A program made the translations under genes and the position numbers. A DNA stretch of 64,000 bases from Leptasterias polaris. Its lineage: Eukaryota; Echinodermata; Asteroidea; Forcipulatida; Asteriidae. Below are positions 36,948 to 50,048 of this stretch, one piece after another. Within the stretch, counting starts at the first letter, position 1. Every line of letters starts with the position of its first letter. The notes under the pieces are model-generated. The model ran no database searches and was not told the DNA's origin. It worked only from the letters and a program-made list of their open reading frames with translations. The stretch spans positions 255,501-319,500 of the forward strand of contig JAZGTN010000007.1 in assembly GCA_037783415.1 (NCBI GenBank). The letters are read 5' to 3'.

Positions 36948-39845
36948 ACAATTATTTTAGAATGGAATTAAATAATATCACAAATATAGTGATATTTTAT
37001 TCATATATTTTCCCTTTTGAATACATTTGGCCCGTGTTTTGTTATAGCAGTCAAAAAAGAAAAAACAAAACAATTAAAGCAAGTTTTAAAAACAGAACTT
37101 AATTCGATGAATCTGTTTTTCAGATTTTATCATAAATTCAATAAAGCACAATAATGTAACATTGTATAGCTTTTTTCTTTCGTTTCATATTGTAAAATAC
37201 ATTATCTTTGAATAAAAAGGCACTATAATAAACGTTTTTGTGGTGCCGGTAGTCACAACAATGGTTTATATGAACTTTAATAGTACAAGCTGCTAGCTTT
37301 ATGGTATGTTGTTATGACTGCCTAATACTCGAACATTCACGTAGCATGTTTGTACATTCTGACCTTTCTCCCGAACTAGGTAGCTCATTTTGAGATGTTC
37401 TATATTTAGCTTCCAGGTGACAATTGACCTTAAGTGACCCGAGACTCAAAAGCAACTGGTTGAATTTACTACGGAATTAATGCTTCAACAAGGGTACACC
37501 AAGCCCAGTTAAGGAACATGTTATTGGAAAATGAAGCATACCCAAATCGACCTGAGTGGGGACCAAGGAAATCTATTCAAGTCCCAGTACTAATTCAATT
37601 CAATTCAATAGACATTTATTTCACATTGACATATTCAATGACAGTAAATACAGTTTGTATAAGGAAACAAAAATAATAATTAAATTAAAGCAGTAGTTTG
37701 TAGCATAAATCAATATTACATGTTTACAGTAAGTAGGCATAATATAATTAATTTTACGTGAAGAGCACACTTGACTGTAAACAAAAAACCTTTTTATAAT
37801 GATGTCAACATGTAGGAAACGAGGTGAAGCATGGCTTTTGTACCTTTCCCTAAAAAACAGGACAACACTACAAAAAACAACAACAGACGGACTAGGACAG
37901 GACAACACAAACAAAGAGTGAGACTAGGCACAATGTATTGATTCACTTAAATAAATTATAAAATAAGATACAAGGTGAATTCTTACACGTAACTGTTGAT
38001 AATGGATTTTTTCAGATTTCTAGCAAATAAAAACAGACTAAGCCGCTTGAATCCCAGAACAGGCACGACCACTTGGATGGTGTATAGAAACCCCACTTCA
38101 TGACCTTTTCATACCCGCATTCAGCTACTGACCCCAGATTGTTTTTCTTTCGCTCGGCAAACAGTTTAGAGCCTACAAATTATACCTTAGGTTTACACAA
38201 GTCGGCGTTGTACTATTCCGGTGTTTTTCTAACCCTAAATATGGGTAGGACTGTGGTATAGAGCAATCCAAATGCAAAGCTCCCTTCTAGTTCTACCTAG
38301 TTCACTCCAAGTACATATTTTTTGCAATAAAGTGCTAAATAAACTGGGGGTTTGTATCCCACACTCACACAATTTGAAAGCTAAATTGATATAAAGTTAT
38401 TAGATTAGCGGCCGGGTATCGACGTGTGTCAAAATGACCGACGGAAACGTCACATTGTCAAACCAAGGGGTTCAAATTAATCCGGACTTCACTGATTCGC
38501 CAGAGGGCAGACTATAATTAGATTTTTTTTAAAAGTCATTGGATTACAGTACCCATATCGATGAAGGAATTTTTCACATTATCCACATGTGTTCCGTAGA
38601 AAGTACAGAAACAAAATTTGAAATAATTTTCTTTTTCAAATAGCGCTACACACAGCCATCGATCAAAGGGAGGGTATGATTGTGTATTCGAATTACGGAT
38701 TATTCTTCCTGGGGGTGCGTGGATATAACCGCTCCAGATTTTCGGTGATATCTCACAAACGATACCACCATTTGAAATGAAATTTGCACAGGTTAGTTTT
38801 ATTGTATGTATCTACATTCATATAGGAACGAAAAACCAAATGCATACTTTGCCTTTAAAGGTAAAACCACTCACAAGGTCTGTGTATGATCTGTGCTCGT
38901 CTTGAATGACATTGAGATTACTTGACGGTTATGAGATTTGTTCTTCGTAATCCAACATGGGTGCCATTTTTTACGTGGAAATGTTTTCTTGAATCGACTT
39001 GTTGTTCTTAACTTGTTTTAAACCCATGAAATAAATAAATAAATGAAATGCTGAAGTTATAGTCTGCTACCCGGTCATCTCCTTAAGGCAAATAGATCAT
39101 GATTTATCATTCCTAGCAGAGCCTTGAAACCCCATCATATGTAAAAGCTGGAAAAACATTCCTGTCGTGAGTTTACATCTTATTAAGTCTAATTGGTGTA
39201 CAATATTAATATTGAAATATTCTCCATCATAAACACGAGACCTTGTACCAATATAGTATCCACGTCAGTGAATGTTCGTCTGTTGCAGATGAGTAGTACG
39301 ATGTAGTGAGCTATCCGACCCAGTTTACAGCAGCAGTGGAATCACCGCCAGCTGTTCATTTCATAGACGTCCAATTAACTGAATTCAATATCTGTACGTG
39401 TATTTGTTTTTTCGTTTTTTCTCGGTTAGTACAACTGCAAGAAAACAATTAATATTTTGTTTAGTAGCATGCAATACTCCCGTCATGTTGTTGTGATTAG
39501 ATTACAAACACATCTTCCGATTTCAACAGATCTGGAATCAGTTTGGAAGAATTGGAGCATGACTTGGCATTAATCAGATCTAATAAGAGGGGGATCAGAT
39601 TTCATGAAAATGTGCGAAAGAAGACAGAAACGAGGGAAAACAGTTGAGGGTATACTTGAACAGACAATTTTCAGCAAGCCAACATGGATGTCAAACTTTC
39701 AAACAATGTTGAGTTGAATACGTATGGTAGGCTTAAAATATAGGCCTATATGCAATACAATTATGTGTTGTAATTATTTCTCGAATATTTCATCTAAAAT
39801 AAACGTGAATTACGAAATATATATATTTGTGTATTTTTTGCACAG

Positions 39846-40036
39846 ATACGGGTAGAGCCTCTGTGGCGAGCCACAGTGCCCTAATCAAGATTTACACTGA
39901 GCAGATGAACTCATCCCCCAGGTCAGTTGACCTCGGCTGTCCGCCGAGCAGAACGGCACGCAGACGGCAGCGTTGGTGCTCAGTTCACGCCATCACCAGC
40001 ACTTACCACACGACCTTCATAGACATTAATGAATAG
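39846..40036 (+). other. Possible terminal exon, unknown gene
   Basis: Acceptor GTATTTTTTGCACAG leads into 63 codons to TAG that are clearly GC-richer than the AT-rich flanks. It includes an Arg-rich stretch (SRTARRRQRW). A donor-like CAG-GTCAGT inside (39923) offers an alternative. No family is recognised and no partner exon is found. Confidence 0.25.
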
Positions 40037-42905
40037 ACGAGAAAACTCACCACTGGTACTCGTGTACTTTCACCACAAGGCAGTGCGCATCGCTGGTTGT
40101 GGCTCTCTGCGGCATTCAGCCCCAAGGTCTATCATTTGAAATACCAGATGCATTTGATATTACTGCGGTGAAAGTGAACTTCGCCTGGCATCAAGACGGC
40201 TGAAGCTACTTGTATAGTTTCTTCGTCTGTCAACTCAGCCATACTTGTTGTACCACTAGACTTATCTTAGTGTGGAGTAGGGAGGTAAGTGATAGTTTAA
40301 ACTTTGCATGCGATCGCAAGGAAGATTTCACGTTGAGTCTCCATCACGGGCCTGGTCACTTTGTTACTGAGCTTTTGCGATGGATATAGTTTATTTTGTC
40401 TGTAGTTTATTTTGCAATAAAATGCAAGACGCCTGTGAATAGATAACGCTGTACGGAGATACCTTTTCATTGCTAAAATAAACACTTTGGCATAGAAGGA
40501 ACAGTGTGAGTTATACTAACACAATAGCCATTTCACCATTTATTAATTCACATGAAAACGGTTGTACAATGAACAAGCAAAACAGTTACTCCAATTTTAA
40601 GTTGCTTCTGTTTGTAGATGTGTTTTTGCAACTGAGGTATAATGTGGTTACCGTTCGCGACCATTGGCTCACCTATAGCGCATCCTTCTATCTACACCAC
40701 CCCGCCCTGCTGCTGCATATACCCTTGTCTAATGAGTTCCTTGCTCAATGATGATATACTCCTAAACCATGAAAGAGAGTTCAAGTTGGAAAACGACTAG
40801 GATGCTCTCAATACCTTGCGTGCTTAACCCTGCAATCATGAACAATAGAAGCCTATGGTGCTTATAAATTATAATGGTTGAAACAAAAATGTCAGATTAG
40901 AAAACAAATTGAAGGAGATCTGTTGTTTTGAACATTAACACCTAACTGGTAAAAATGTGTGAGGATGGTCGGCAAAATCGAACTACAATAACTACGTTAG
41001 TTTTGAGATAAATAATCCACCATATAGATTTACACCATCCACTATTATCACACGACATCTGAAGACAATTTAAATGTTAAAGATTTCTGTGGAATCTTTT
41101 GAATTCAGCAGAAACCTTATCGAATCTTGTGATTATCAATTTTACATCAAGGATTATTGAGTGGTCGAATTATCATATTCTCGTTGCTTATTTTGTTGAC
41201 ACAATTTTAATATTTCACGGTCTTTGTGTTTTTCAAGCTTCTATAATAAACAACGAAATCATGTCAACCAGAAACAAATTGATGAACGTTTTATTGAATC
41301 AATATGAGGTCGTAACTATGGCAACCAGGCAATGAATGGACCATCTTTATCTGGCAGACTCCAGGCTCCGTAAATGATGTCAAGGACAAGTTTCTATGTT
41401 AGAAACTTGCATTACATGGATAATAAATCCCCCATTGCGTTGAGTAATGATTCAAAACATAGTTTCGTTCTTAGTTGAATTCAACACGATGGGGGACTGC
41501 CAGAGATGTAAAGAATTCAGAAATAGGTTACGAAATGACACGACACACTGTATGAACCAAATAAACAGCAAGGACACCAGCTATATAGTCGAAGAATGAT
41601 GCTTTTCCAAACCAATGAAATCCAGACCAGTATATCTAGTACATGTCATTCCTTTCTGAATCATAATGTAGTAGACTCTTTGCATGCCAAACTTTATCTG
41701 TTGTTTTTAATCAATGCAAATATAATCATCAATAGACAATTAAGTAGGTCCTTATATTTATGATGACAATTCATTTTAATAAACCATAATCACATCAATC
41801 ATATGATTGAATAAAATTGTAGTTTCATCTTGTAAACCTACCAGCAAATCATACAAGGTAATCTAATCAGTCATTGAAGTTGGTATAATTGAAGCTAAAT
41901 ATTATGCCCAATTTAAATACCAGTATCATTGTCGACATTATTAAAATCACTAAATTCTTCAGTAAAATGCAAGGTATAAGCGATAGGTATAAGCGATTCT
42001 TAAATACAATGAACTTATCTTACATATATATTTCAATATAGGGAGAACAATTGAATTAGCTGTCAGTTGTAAACTGCCTATACCAACTATTATACCAACC
42101 ATTATTCAATAGTATAAAGCAATTTTACGTTTGGTGGCGTTTTCATGTTTTTTCCTTTCCTGCAACTGAAAACAACATAATTTCCACTGGAAAACCTTTC
42201 CAATCTCAGCCCAATGTAAACCTGTATAAAGAGGCGTGCACTTTCTCCATGTAGTCCTCTGGTATATTGACACACTGTATAGCGATCACGTCACCATTGT
42301 TCAATCCAACAATAGCCTATGTTTGGTTTGCAGTCTCTGTATAACAGCGATATTGTTATATCGATGTCTTCTGCTATGTTCATACAGCTTATAAACATGG
42401 GGATTTTTGTGTACCATTGTATACTGACATGGGATTACAGAAATCGTACAATGTTAACCAGATTGGATTGGATTACATGAAAAAGAATACCACGCAATAA
42501 TGCAAAACCTCATTAATATAATTTTCTTGGTAAGTTGGTGGTGCATTCTTAAAAACTTAGCGTTGAGGTCACACTTTAAAGAGTGCGGTCAGTGACAACA
42601 CTAAAACAGTTAGATTTAAAAATGTTAATAAAAAGTAATGTCAAAGATAAACCAAACATACTATAATGTTGTAACTCCTTTTTAATGTGATGAATTTTCA
42701 CTCCCCGCACTCTTCACATAATTGAATTTAACAACTAGATTTTAGAGTGCAGTGTACATGGACAATAAATTAAAGCTATTCATTGCCCAAATTAAATTGC
42801 GTTTTGAACGTGATTACGAACTATTACATGATCAAATCACCAATCAATATCAGTGTATTGATTTGTTTAGACAGAGTAGCCTTATCAGAATTAAAACCGC
42901 TATCA

Positions 42906-43277
42906 TAAAGGCACTGAACACGTTTTGTAATTATCAAAGACCAGTATTTTCACTCGGTGTATCCCCATATGCATACAATAACAAACCTGTGAAAATTTGG
43001 GCTGAATCGGTCATCGAAGTTGCAAGAAAATAAAGAAAGAAAAAACACCCTTGTTGCACAATTTTGTGTGCTTTCAGATGCTAATAAAAGGCTTCATGCA
43101 TGAAGTCTTTTATTATTTTAGTGAGAAGTTACCTCTTTCTCAAAAACTACGTTACTTCAGAGGGAGTGGTTTCTCACAATGTTTTATACTATCAACAGCT
43201 CTCCGTTGCTGGTTACCAAGTAAGTTTTTATTCTAATATATATTTTGAGTAATTACCAAACGTGTTCAGTGCCTTTA
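42906..43277. mobile_element. About 370-bp MITE, TAAAGGCACTGAACACG ends
   Basis: Left end TAAAGGCACTGAACACGTTT and right end, inverted, the same for about 20 bases and continuing as TAATTA. The interior contains a small hairpin (AAAAGGCTTCATGCATGAAG). I recall very similar sequence as a high-copy repeat in sea stars and sea cucumbers; this is from memory. Confidence 0.8.
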
Positions 43278-44210
43278 AGGGCTCTGTTTACAAACAGTAA
43301 ACAGTAAATAAAATAATACAATAGTAAAATACAGAACAATGAGAAAATACATCAATCAAAAACAGAAAAATTTAATGTCAAACAAAAAAACATCTTCAAG
43401 GTCAGACGAAAAACTACAATAATGTAAAACACATCACTAAAGCAGGGTGCATGATAATAAAACACGAACAAAACAATTCAAACAATTATACATGCACAAA
43501 GGACTTTCACACTGCAGTTGAGCAAAAGAAATGCTATTAATATGTACAAGTTTAGATCCAGTAAAAATACAATTCATAAACACAACTGTGGTATAACACC
43601 TGTATAAATAAGAAATATGTATAGGGCCTTTGTAAAGTATGTTGGTTTTTGTTGTTTGCATTCTTTTGCATTAAAGGTAACTGAAAATACAACTTTAGAT
43701 GTAGTAGAGATGAAGTAGTCCCCGCCTCCTACCGAGGAATTGTCAATAGGACAATCCTATGATGTTGGAATGCCAGACTACAATCATAAATTCGGTGTTC
43801 AGAATACCAAACGACCCATGCACGCTGTGTTCTCTAGTGTCGAATGTACATGTAGGTGAGAAACCTGACGTGGGAGACCTTAAATTGGGTCACCAGTCAC
43901 CACCCTCGCCCTCAACGAACACAAGAACACAAGATAAATGTTGTAACCATATTCTAAATTGATACTTATGCACAAAGTTGATGAAATAACAGTAGGTTAA
44001 AGAAGAATATGCTATTCCCAAATGCCAACGAATCGCACTAATCCACTTTCTAACGTAACTCCAACAGGTGCGTACGTCCTATAAAATCATATATTTTACT
44101 GAATCGTTGCTGACAGATTTGAGTTTACAGGATAAAGATAAATTAATGTAATCTTAGAATTAAAATAATATACAACTAATTCTTGACACAAATCAAAATC
44201 TAGTGGCGGT
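43278..44210. other. No gene seen
   Basis: AT-rich unique sequence with no supported coding frame or repeat end. Confidence 0.4.
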
Positions 44211-44438
44211 ATAGATAGTTCCCAGTAGACGCCATCTTTACGGGCAAATCGCATTTTGGCATGCAGGCGCGTCAAGCGCTCAAATTATTAACGCAGCCGC
44301 GTCATTCACTAACCAATCATGCAATGAGTTTGGTGAAATGTGCGCGTGCTGCACGCCGTTCTCACGCGTAACGCATGAATGTGTGTTCCAAATTGCCCGT
44401 AAAGATGGCCGACTTACGTCACACTGCAACCTATCTAT
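44211..44438 (+). mobile_element. MITE family TAGATAG, complete copy
   Basis: 228 bp from ATAGATAGTTCCC to CTATCTAT, with inverted CCATCTTTACGGGCAA / TTGCCCGTAAAGATGG blocks. Close match to 49011-49240 and, reversed, to 29409-29627. Confidence 0.88.
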
Positions 44439-46003
44439 TGAATTTCCAATAATGAGTCTATAAATAAATATGTCTCTCCTCCACTCCTCCACTCGCGGTT
44501 TTGTTACACTAATTTTAATTGGAGAAACAATTTAATCTTAAACGGACATTTGTAAAGCATTAATTTATGAAAAAAATATTCTCGTTCAACCCCAATACAT
44601 TCTTGATAACGCATCAAACGACCAAAACCCAAACCGGCTGTAATGCTGGAGTCAGCTTTATATGATGTTGTCTCTTTTAGAATCACAATGCTATATATAT
44701 GACTAGTTGGTTAACTGATAGGGTAGCTATTTATTGCCGGTGGCACAAGCTTCACTCCAGCTTTGATTTCAAAAGAATTTTGGTGGGTTTTTTTGTAATG
44801 TTAAAACACAGGATCTAAAGCGTATAGTCGAGTACCGTCTTGGAAGAGTTTGTTCATTACCATCTCATGTAAAACAACCACACAGAGCCTAATTCTTCGG
44901 TCTATGAGAACAACAAGTAATAATGCTAACCAAAGAAAAGAAGTGTCCTACAGATTAGCTTTTACCAGCCATATGTAATGAAGCTCTATCTAGTTATTGC
45001 AACTGATGGTCACCCAACTTGTTTTTGAAAAAAGAATACTATTAGTTAATGGCCTGACGTTTCGATCCTAGCAGAGTCTTTCTCGAAGGATAAAATTGAC
45101 ACAACAACAACAACACACAATAAACCCAATCTAATTGACAACTATCTTCATGGAATTGGGTCCAGATTAATTATCGGTGAAAAATATATAAAAACAAAAT
45201 CACAATTTTTATCAAAATGTGAAGCACAAACCTGATGAAGCAATTCTATCCATATTGCACGGTGATGAGCATACACTAATTTTATTTTATAAATTCTAAG
45301 TTTGTTCATCGTCATAATTAACAACAAACAATTTAGCTACATAAAATAAGCAGATTTTCTGTCTTCATGCTTCATTTAATGGTTTGAAGAGCGTGTGGAT
45401 AGGCAAGCTCGTAGACGTTATTCCAATCGTTTTGCTTCATTTAATGCTAATTTACCTTATATGGTATAAAGAGCGTGTGGTACGCAAGCTCGTAGACGTT
45501 ATTCCAGCCGTGTGATCTTTCCATTAATTAGTGATCTTCTACATCTCTTGCTGTGTATTAATATCACACCCAGTTGGATATCGTGTAGTCGTCACTGCTC
45601 AGAGCATGTCATGCAGCTGTTTCAAGTTCATGTGAAAATATCACTGAGACATTAACTATGAATAATTGTCACTGACTAATGACTTTATTGCGTTGATGGA
45701 ATTCTAGTCATTTGTCATGGTATGGTGTAATAGTAATAACTACTAATCAATGCAGAATGCGTAAAGAGTGTTTGGAAGCTTGCGCATGACTGTGTAACGA
45801 CATAGTTGTTAACACTAAACAGACAGACAACAAAAAGAAAGTGACCATCAAATAAACTCTACGCCAATCAAGTACTGTTACAAAACATTTTAAGGGGAAA
45901 TCTGCCGAAATCAACTTATTTTATATAATATATTTATTTGTATTTTCCCTAAAAGTACAAAACTTATCTCAATCAATTATCTTTTCTTTTCCTTTCCCAA
46001 CAG
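44439..46003. other. Upstream region of gene C; duplicated 76-bp block
   Basis: GCTTCATTTAATG...AGAGCGTGTGG...CAAGCTCGTAGACGTTATTCC occurs twice in a row at about 45369-45512, the second copy with a small insertion. The promoter of gene C should lie in this stretch. The acceptor CTTTCCCAACAG at 45992-46003 shows that the 5' UTR is spliced. Confidence 0.45.
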
Positions 46004-46020
46004 GTGCACCAAAGTAAACC

Positions 46021-48111
46021 ATGGCGTATGTCTACTCAAACGCCCTCAACGTCAGCATAGGGCTGATTGTCTTCGGTCTGATTCAGATCACAATGTTCAT
46101 TAGTTGCTTGTTTGGATGTTTTGCCCCTTACCCGGTAGACTTTGCGTCTCCAGCATGGAGTGGTGGATTTGTGAGTTACATTTTAGTTCCCCCACCCCCC
46201 AACACACACACACAGCAAAACAAAACAATTTGATTACTATGAAGGGGGAAAAAGTGATTTCAAAAGCTGATTTTAGAAAACAACAGGAGTTGATCAATGC
46301 TAGTTTTCGTCATTGTTGTAAATTAACAGTTGTTTTGTATTCTTCTCTCATGCAGGCAATAATGACTGGCCTTTTTGGTATTTGTATGATTTGCACGTAC
46401 AGAGAAATCAAACTGGTAAGTTGTATGCTACATCCTTAAATATGCATTTAAACGTGGAAAGTGCGTCTAGTTATAAACGCTAAACTAATGTATTTTATGT
46501 TTACCTTAAAACAATGTCAAATTTTATTACATTTTACCAGGATTTTAGAAACTGATTTACTAGATTTAATCGAGTGCCTGATTCCAGTGACCATTTTAGT
46601 TCGGGGGCAATCAGTCGTATTTGTTTATGAATTTAGCTAGGCTTTGTTCCGCATCCAGTTTAGGATGTAGCCATCCCCATGAAAATGCCGTTCATCTCTA
46701 TCCCTTGCTGTTCTTGTCCAGACTGTTCCTACATAAGATCTTATGACATCCCTCCACCTTCTTCTTTGTCTGCCTCTTCTTCTTTTCCCTGTCCTTGGTT
46801 ACCACTCCATTTGTCTTGTTGTCCATCTGTTGTCTGTTCTTCGGGCAGTGTGTCCAGCCCACCTCCATTTAGCCTGTTTTATTTTCTTTATGACGTCTGT
46901 TATTCCTGTTTTCGGTCATTTTTATGTCTGTACACGTGACCCTGTCTCAGATTGAGATGTAAAGCATTATTCTAAAATCTCTTGATATAAAATGAAGACA
47001 GTATATCTCATTTATTACAATAGTCGATTAATATAAAGCGGAATAATACAAAAATACACAATTCTTAAATGTTATAATCTGTGTAAATTTCTATTTATAC
47101 GCCAGATGTTTTATGCGCCCCATTATCCGGAATGTTACATTTATCTTGCCGCCATTTACAAACAAAGCTTCCAATACCTTGAAGCTGTTTACATCCACCG
47201 TAGGATGGTCATTTATTTATACTTCACGCATTCCAACTACAATGGATGTTGTCATGCAAGAGCATATAATTATTAACTTAATGCATAGTTTATTATCAGG
47301 TCTTCCTCATCTTAATTACTTATCAAAACATTTTATTATTTGTTTTGTTCCCCAAGGCAAAATTTTTCTTCTTTCTGAGCCTCGTCTCCATAGTAACTAG
47401 CCTGGGATGCATCGCCATTACCGCTGCTCATACAATGGTTATTGAGTACATGATGGCAGACGATAATGCCAGGGAAGGTTATGAACCAGGGAAACGTGGT
47501 CCATTTATAGCCACTGGATTGGCTATAAATGGTGCCGTCATCGTCTTTGGATTGATCCTGATCATCTGCGCATGCTACGCAAGTTGGCTGAACTGCTGCT
47601 GTGAGAGCGCCAAGGTAACAGCGCCATCTATTGACCAGTTCAGTTTACTATGAAAACCCTTTTGTTCTCGAAATTGTTTAGAAAGATAAAGTCGTAAACA
47701 GAAATGTGTAGAACATTGATTATTCAAAAAGCGAACGTTATGGTTCTTCACAATATAATTTATTTCAAGAGGACTTGCCAAATTGAAAAGCTTATTTGAA
47801 TATTTGGAATATGTGTTTTTTCATTTGCAAATGTCTTAATTACAAGTGGTGCCATCCGTGAGAGACAATGGCAAATCAAGGCTGTTCATCTTTATTGTCA
47901 TGGAAAATACGCATGCTATTAGAAACAAAACAAAAAAAGAGGGGAAAAAATACAAAAAGCAACAAAAACAACAACAACATCAACAACATTTCCTTAGCTT
48001 TAACAACCTAACTTTGTAATTTCAATTCACTTGCAGGGCTACACGATGACATTAGAAACTGTCCAAGTTGAAAACACTCACAAGGTCCAAGCAACTGAGA
48101 AGTCACCTTAG
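46021..48111 (+). CDS. Gene C: four-pass membrane protein, CD20-like (MS4A/TMEM176-like), short tail
   Basis: Exons 46021-46170 (donor GTGAGT), 46356-46415 (60 nt; CATGCAG, GTAAGT), 47357-47614 (CCCAAG, GTAACA) and 48037-48111 (CTTGCAG; stop TAG), all phase 0; 180 residues. The ATG has a strong context (AAACCATGG), 17 nt after a splice acceptor at 46003. TM1 is about 8-33. TM2 is about 42-64 with PAWSGGF at the exon end. TM3 is about 71-93 and TM4 about 115-145. A cysteine cluster (NCCCESAK, a possible palmitoylation site) precedes a 24-residue tail. The loop between TM3 and TM4 (IEYMMADDNAREGYEPGKRG) is strongly charged. Same exon plan as A, B and D. Intron 2 holds a reversed RTE LINE fragment. 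Confidence 0.82.
46637..46920 (-). pseudogene. RTE-like LINE, C-terminal ORF2 fragment
   Basis: On the minus strand a frame reads KWRWAGHTARRTDNRWTTR, then an in-frame TAG, then RGRQRRRWRDVIRSYVGTVW and TARDRDE, closing at 46637. These are the conserved C-terminal words of RTE-clade ORF2. Only about 95 codons remain, with one internal stop. It lies in intron 2 of gene C, antisense. Confidence 0.8.
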
Positions 48112-48360
48112 GATCCACAGCGCATGCTCAATGACCTTACACTCAATTACTTCTGCCCACTGAGGTCTGAGCATGCCTTTCAGCTGATGAGCCAATGAGC
48201 GGCCTTGGTGCTTTTGTCCCCTGAATAACTTACTTCTACAGGGAACTGGGCACTGGGCACGTTTTGCCTTGGTTTCTTTTTTGTTTGTTTTTTACCTATT
48301 TGCTGAGACTTTATAAGCCTCCCGGTGTATGTCAGGGTAGGGGGCGGTAGTTACCAAAGA

Positions 48361-48570
48361 TGTGCCGCAAGGCGCAAGATTGGCAACAGGAGCTCTAACG
48401 TGAAGTACGACTTGGGCGCCATTTTGGTAAGCAAATGTTTTGTTATAACATCGATAGCAATGCTCTTTGCTTGCATTGATTGTTGCACGAAAAGGTCGCT
48501 TTATCTTAAATGGCGTCCAGTGCATACTTCACATTTCAGCCCGAGTAGCCGCCATCTTGCACCGCTATAC
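48361..48570. mobile_element. MITE with about 65-bp inverted arms
   Basis: The left arm (GCCGCAAGGCGCAAGATTGG, then CTTGGGCGCCATTTT) pairs with the right arm, which read inverted gives GCGGTGCAAGATGGCGGC then ACTGGACGCCATTTAA. A diverged partial copy seems present at 29186-29255 (GCCGAAGGCGCAAGATGGGG). Confidence 0.65.
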
Positions 48571-49010
48571 GATAGTGACTCAACCTCGGACTTGTTATCA
48601 ACTGTGTAATACTCGCGCGTATTCTAAGCTATTGGGAACTTTTTGGAAATATTGTAATGTTGGGTTATACAGATGACTGGATAGAGAACTAATTGGAGAC
48701 TTTGGAACGCTGATGGCAGCAGACTTACTAGGTAAATTTCCATTGTTTACGTAGTTCTGAGCATGCGCACATTACCGAGAACGATGGATTTACCTGGTAA
48801 GTTTGCTGCCACCTAACGTCCCAAAAGTCCCCCATTGGTATCAAACCGAGTCCTGAGGGAACCATGGAGACATGTTGCCACTCTCATTCGGAGACATGTT
48901 GCCACTCTCATTCAAGAGGAACTCCAAGTTCATATATAAACACAAAGAGGACACGGAAGGAATATAAAACGTATGCAACGTAAGAGTCTGTTTTCCTGTC
49001 AGCATTGCAT
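48571..49010. other. No gene; 24-bp direct duplication
   Basis: GAGACATGTTGCCACTCTCA occurs twice at about 48867-48914. Nothing else recognised. Confidence 0.5.
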
Positions 49011-49240
49011 ATGGATAGTTCCCAGTAGACGCCATCTTTACGGGCAAATCGCATTTTGGCTTGCAGGCGCGTCAAGCGCTCAAATTATTAACGCAGCCGC
49101 GTCATTCACTAACCAATCACGCAATGAGTTTGGTGAAATGTGCGCGTGTTGCACGCCGTTCTCACGCGTAACGCATGACTGTGTGTTCCAAATTGCCCGT
49201 AAAGATGGCCGACTTATACGTCATACTGCAACCTATCTAT
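49011..49240 (+). mobile_element. MITE family TAGATAG, complete copy
   Basis: 230 bp, near-identical to 44211-44438. The first bases are ATGGATAG (one change in the end motif); the right end is CTATCTAT. Confidence 0.88.
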
Positions 49241-49752
49241 TGGACTCATTGGTGTAGCATGAGGTCAACCAGTGCCTTTCAATTTGAACATATTCACTCA
49301 ATCCAGTTAATAATACGATGGAGCATAGTGTTTAATAACTCTCAACAATTTCAAAATCATATTATACCCAAAGTCCTAAAACTGTAAGCTGTGAACCTTC
49401 AGCAGTGGGAGTCACGTGACGATTGTTATTTTCTTGTAAACAAATAACTACATGCCCTAGCTGTATGTAATTAGGTCATTGGGTCAGTGAATTTATAACC
49501 CATTTCAAGTTCTTACCTTTGATAGCAACCCCCCAATGGCATGTCGGTGTATTTTTATTGATCAGGCAGGTTGTGTGGCAAAGCATAATTCCCATGACAG
49601 GTACATGTACCAACAATTAGCACCTCCATAATGCAAGTACAGAGCCAGCCACCAAAATGTCAACATATCCACCTGTGACTCTAGAAGCAGGGTTGTACCT
49701 TTGTGGGGTTATATTGATATAGGGTCAGGATTGACAGATCAGTGTTGTCTGG

Positions 49753-50030
49753 AACGGAGCCCGTAAAGGGGCATATTTTTTTCTTTCCTGGAAATATTTT
49801 TTCATTTCCTCGAAATATTATTTCTCAAAATATCAGCTCGTTCCCTTCAGCTACTATTTTGTTCCCTCGAAATATTTTTCCGTTTCCCTATAATTATTTC
49901 CTTCACGGAACAAATCAATATAATAGTTCTTCCTAAAACTGTTTCAAAGGAACGAAATTCTATTTCGAGGGAACGCGTTATTTCAAGGGAAAACAATTGC
50001 AAAAATAGTTGTCCCTTTGTGGGCTCCGTC
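49753..50030. mobile_element. Fold-back transposon (ACGGAGCCC ends), short copy
   Basis: Ends AACGGAGCCCGTAAAGGGG and CCCTTTGTGGGCTCCGTC correspond, with end-base changes, to the ends of the large element at 55484-56759. The arms carry the same TTCCCTCGAAATATT-type units. Flanks GTCTGG (49747-49752) and GTTTGG (50031-50036) look like a 6-bp target duplication with one change. Confidence 0.8.
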
Positions 50031-50048
50031 GTTTGGAGAGTTGGTGTA

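Larger units (their letters stand above)
34572..42905. other. Long interval without a supported gene
   Basis: Three exon-like pieces on the plus strand (34955-35093, 36808-36947, 39846-40036) are listed separately at low confidence. A poly-T run lies at about 36251-36277. A 27-codon frame at 38434-38517 is too short to support. The rest is AT-rich unique sequence without recognised ends of mobile elements. Confidence 0.35.

Noticed and set aside
46679..46955. Plus-strand Cys/Ser-rich frames
   Set aside because: Shadows of the antisense RTE fragment, whose minus-strand frame has clear conserved words.
684..47640. Recurrent AGAGGGCGC or AGCGCCCTC words as CTCF-type insulator sites
   Set aside because: They occur at about 684, 1922, 9831, 27266, 36457 and elsewhere, but several lie in repeats; a short core alone does not support binding sites.
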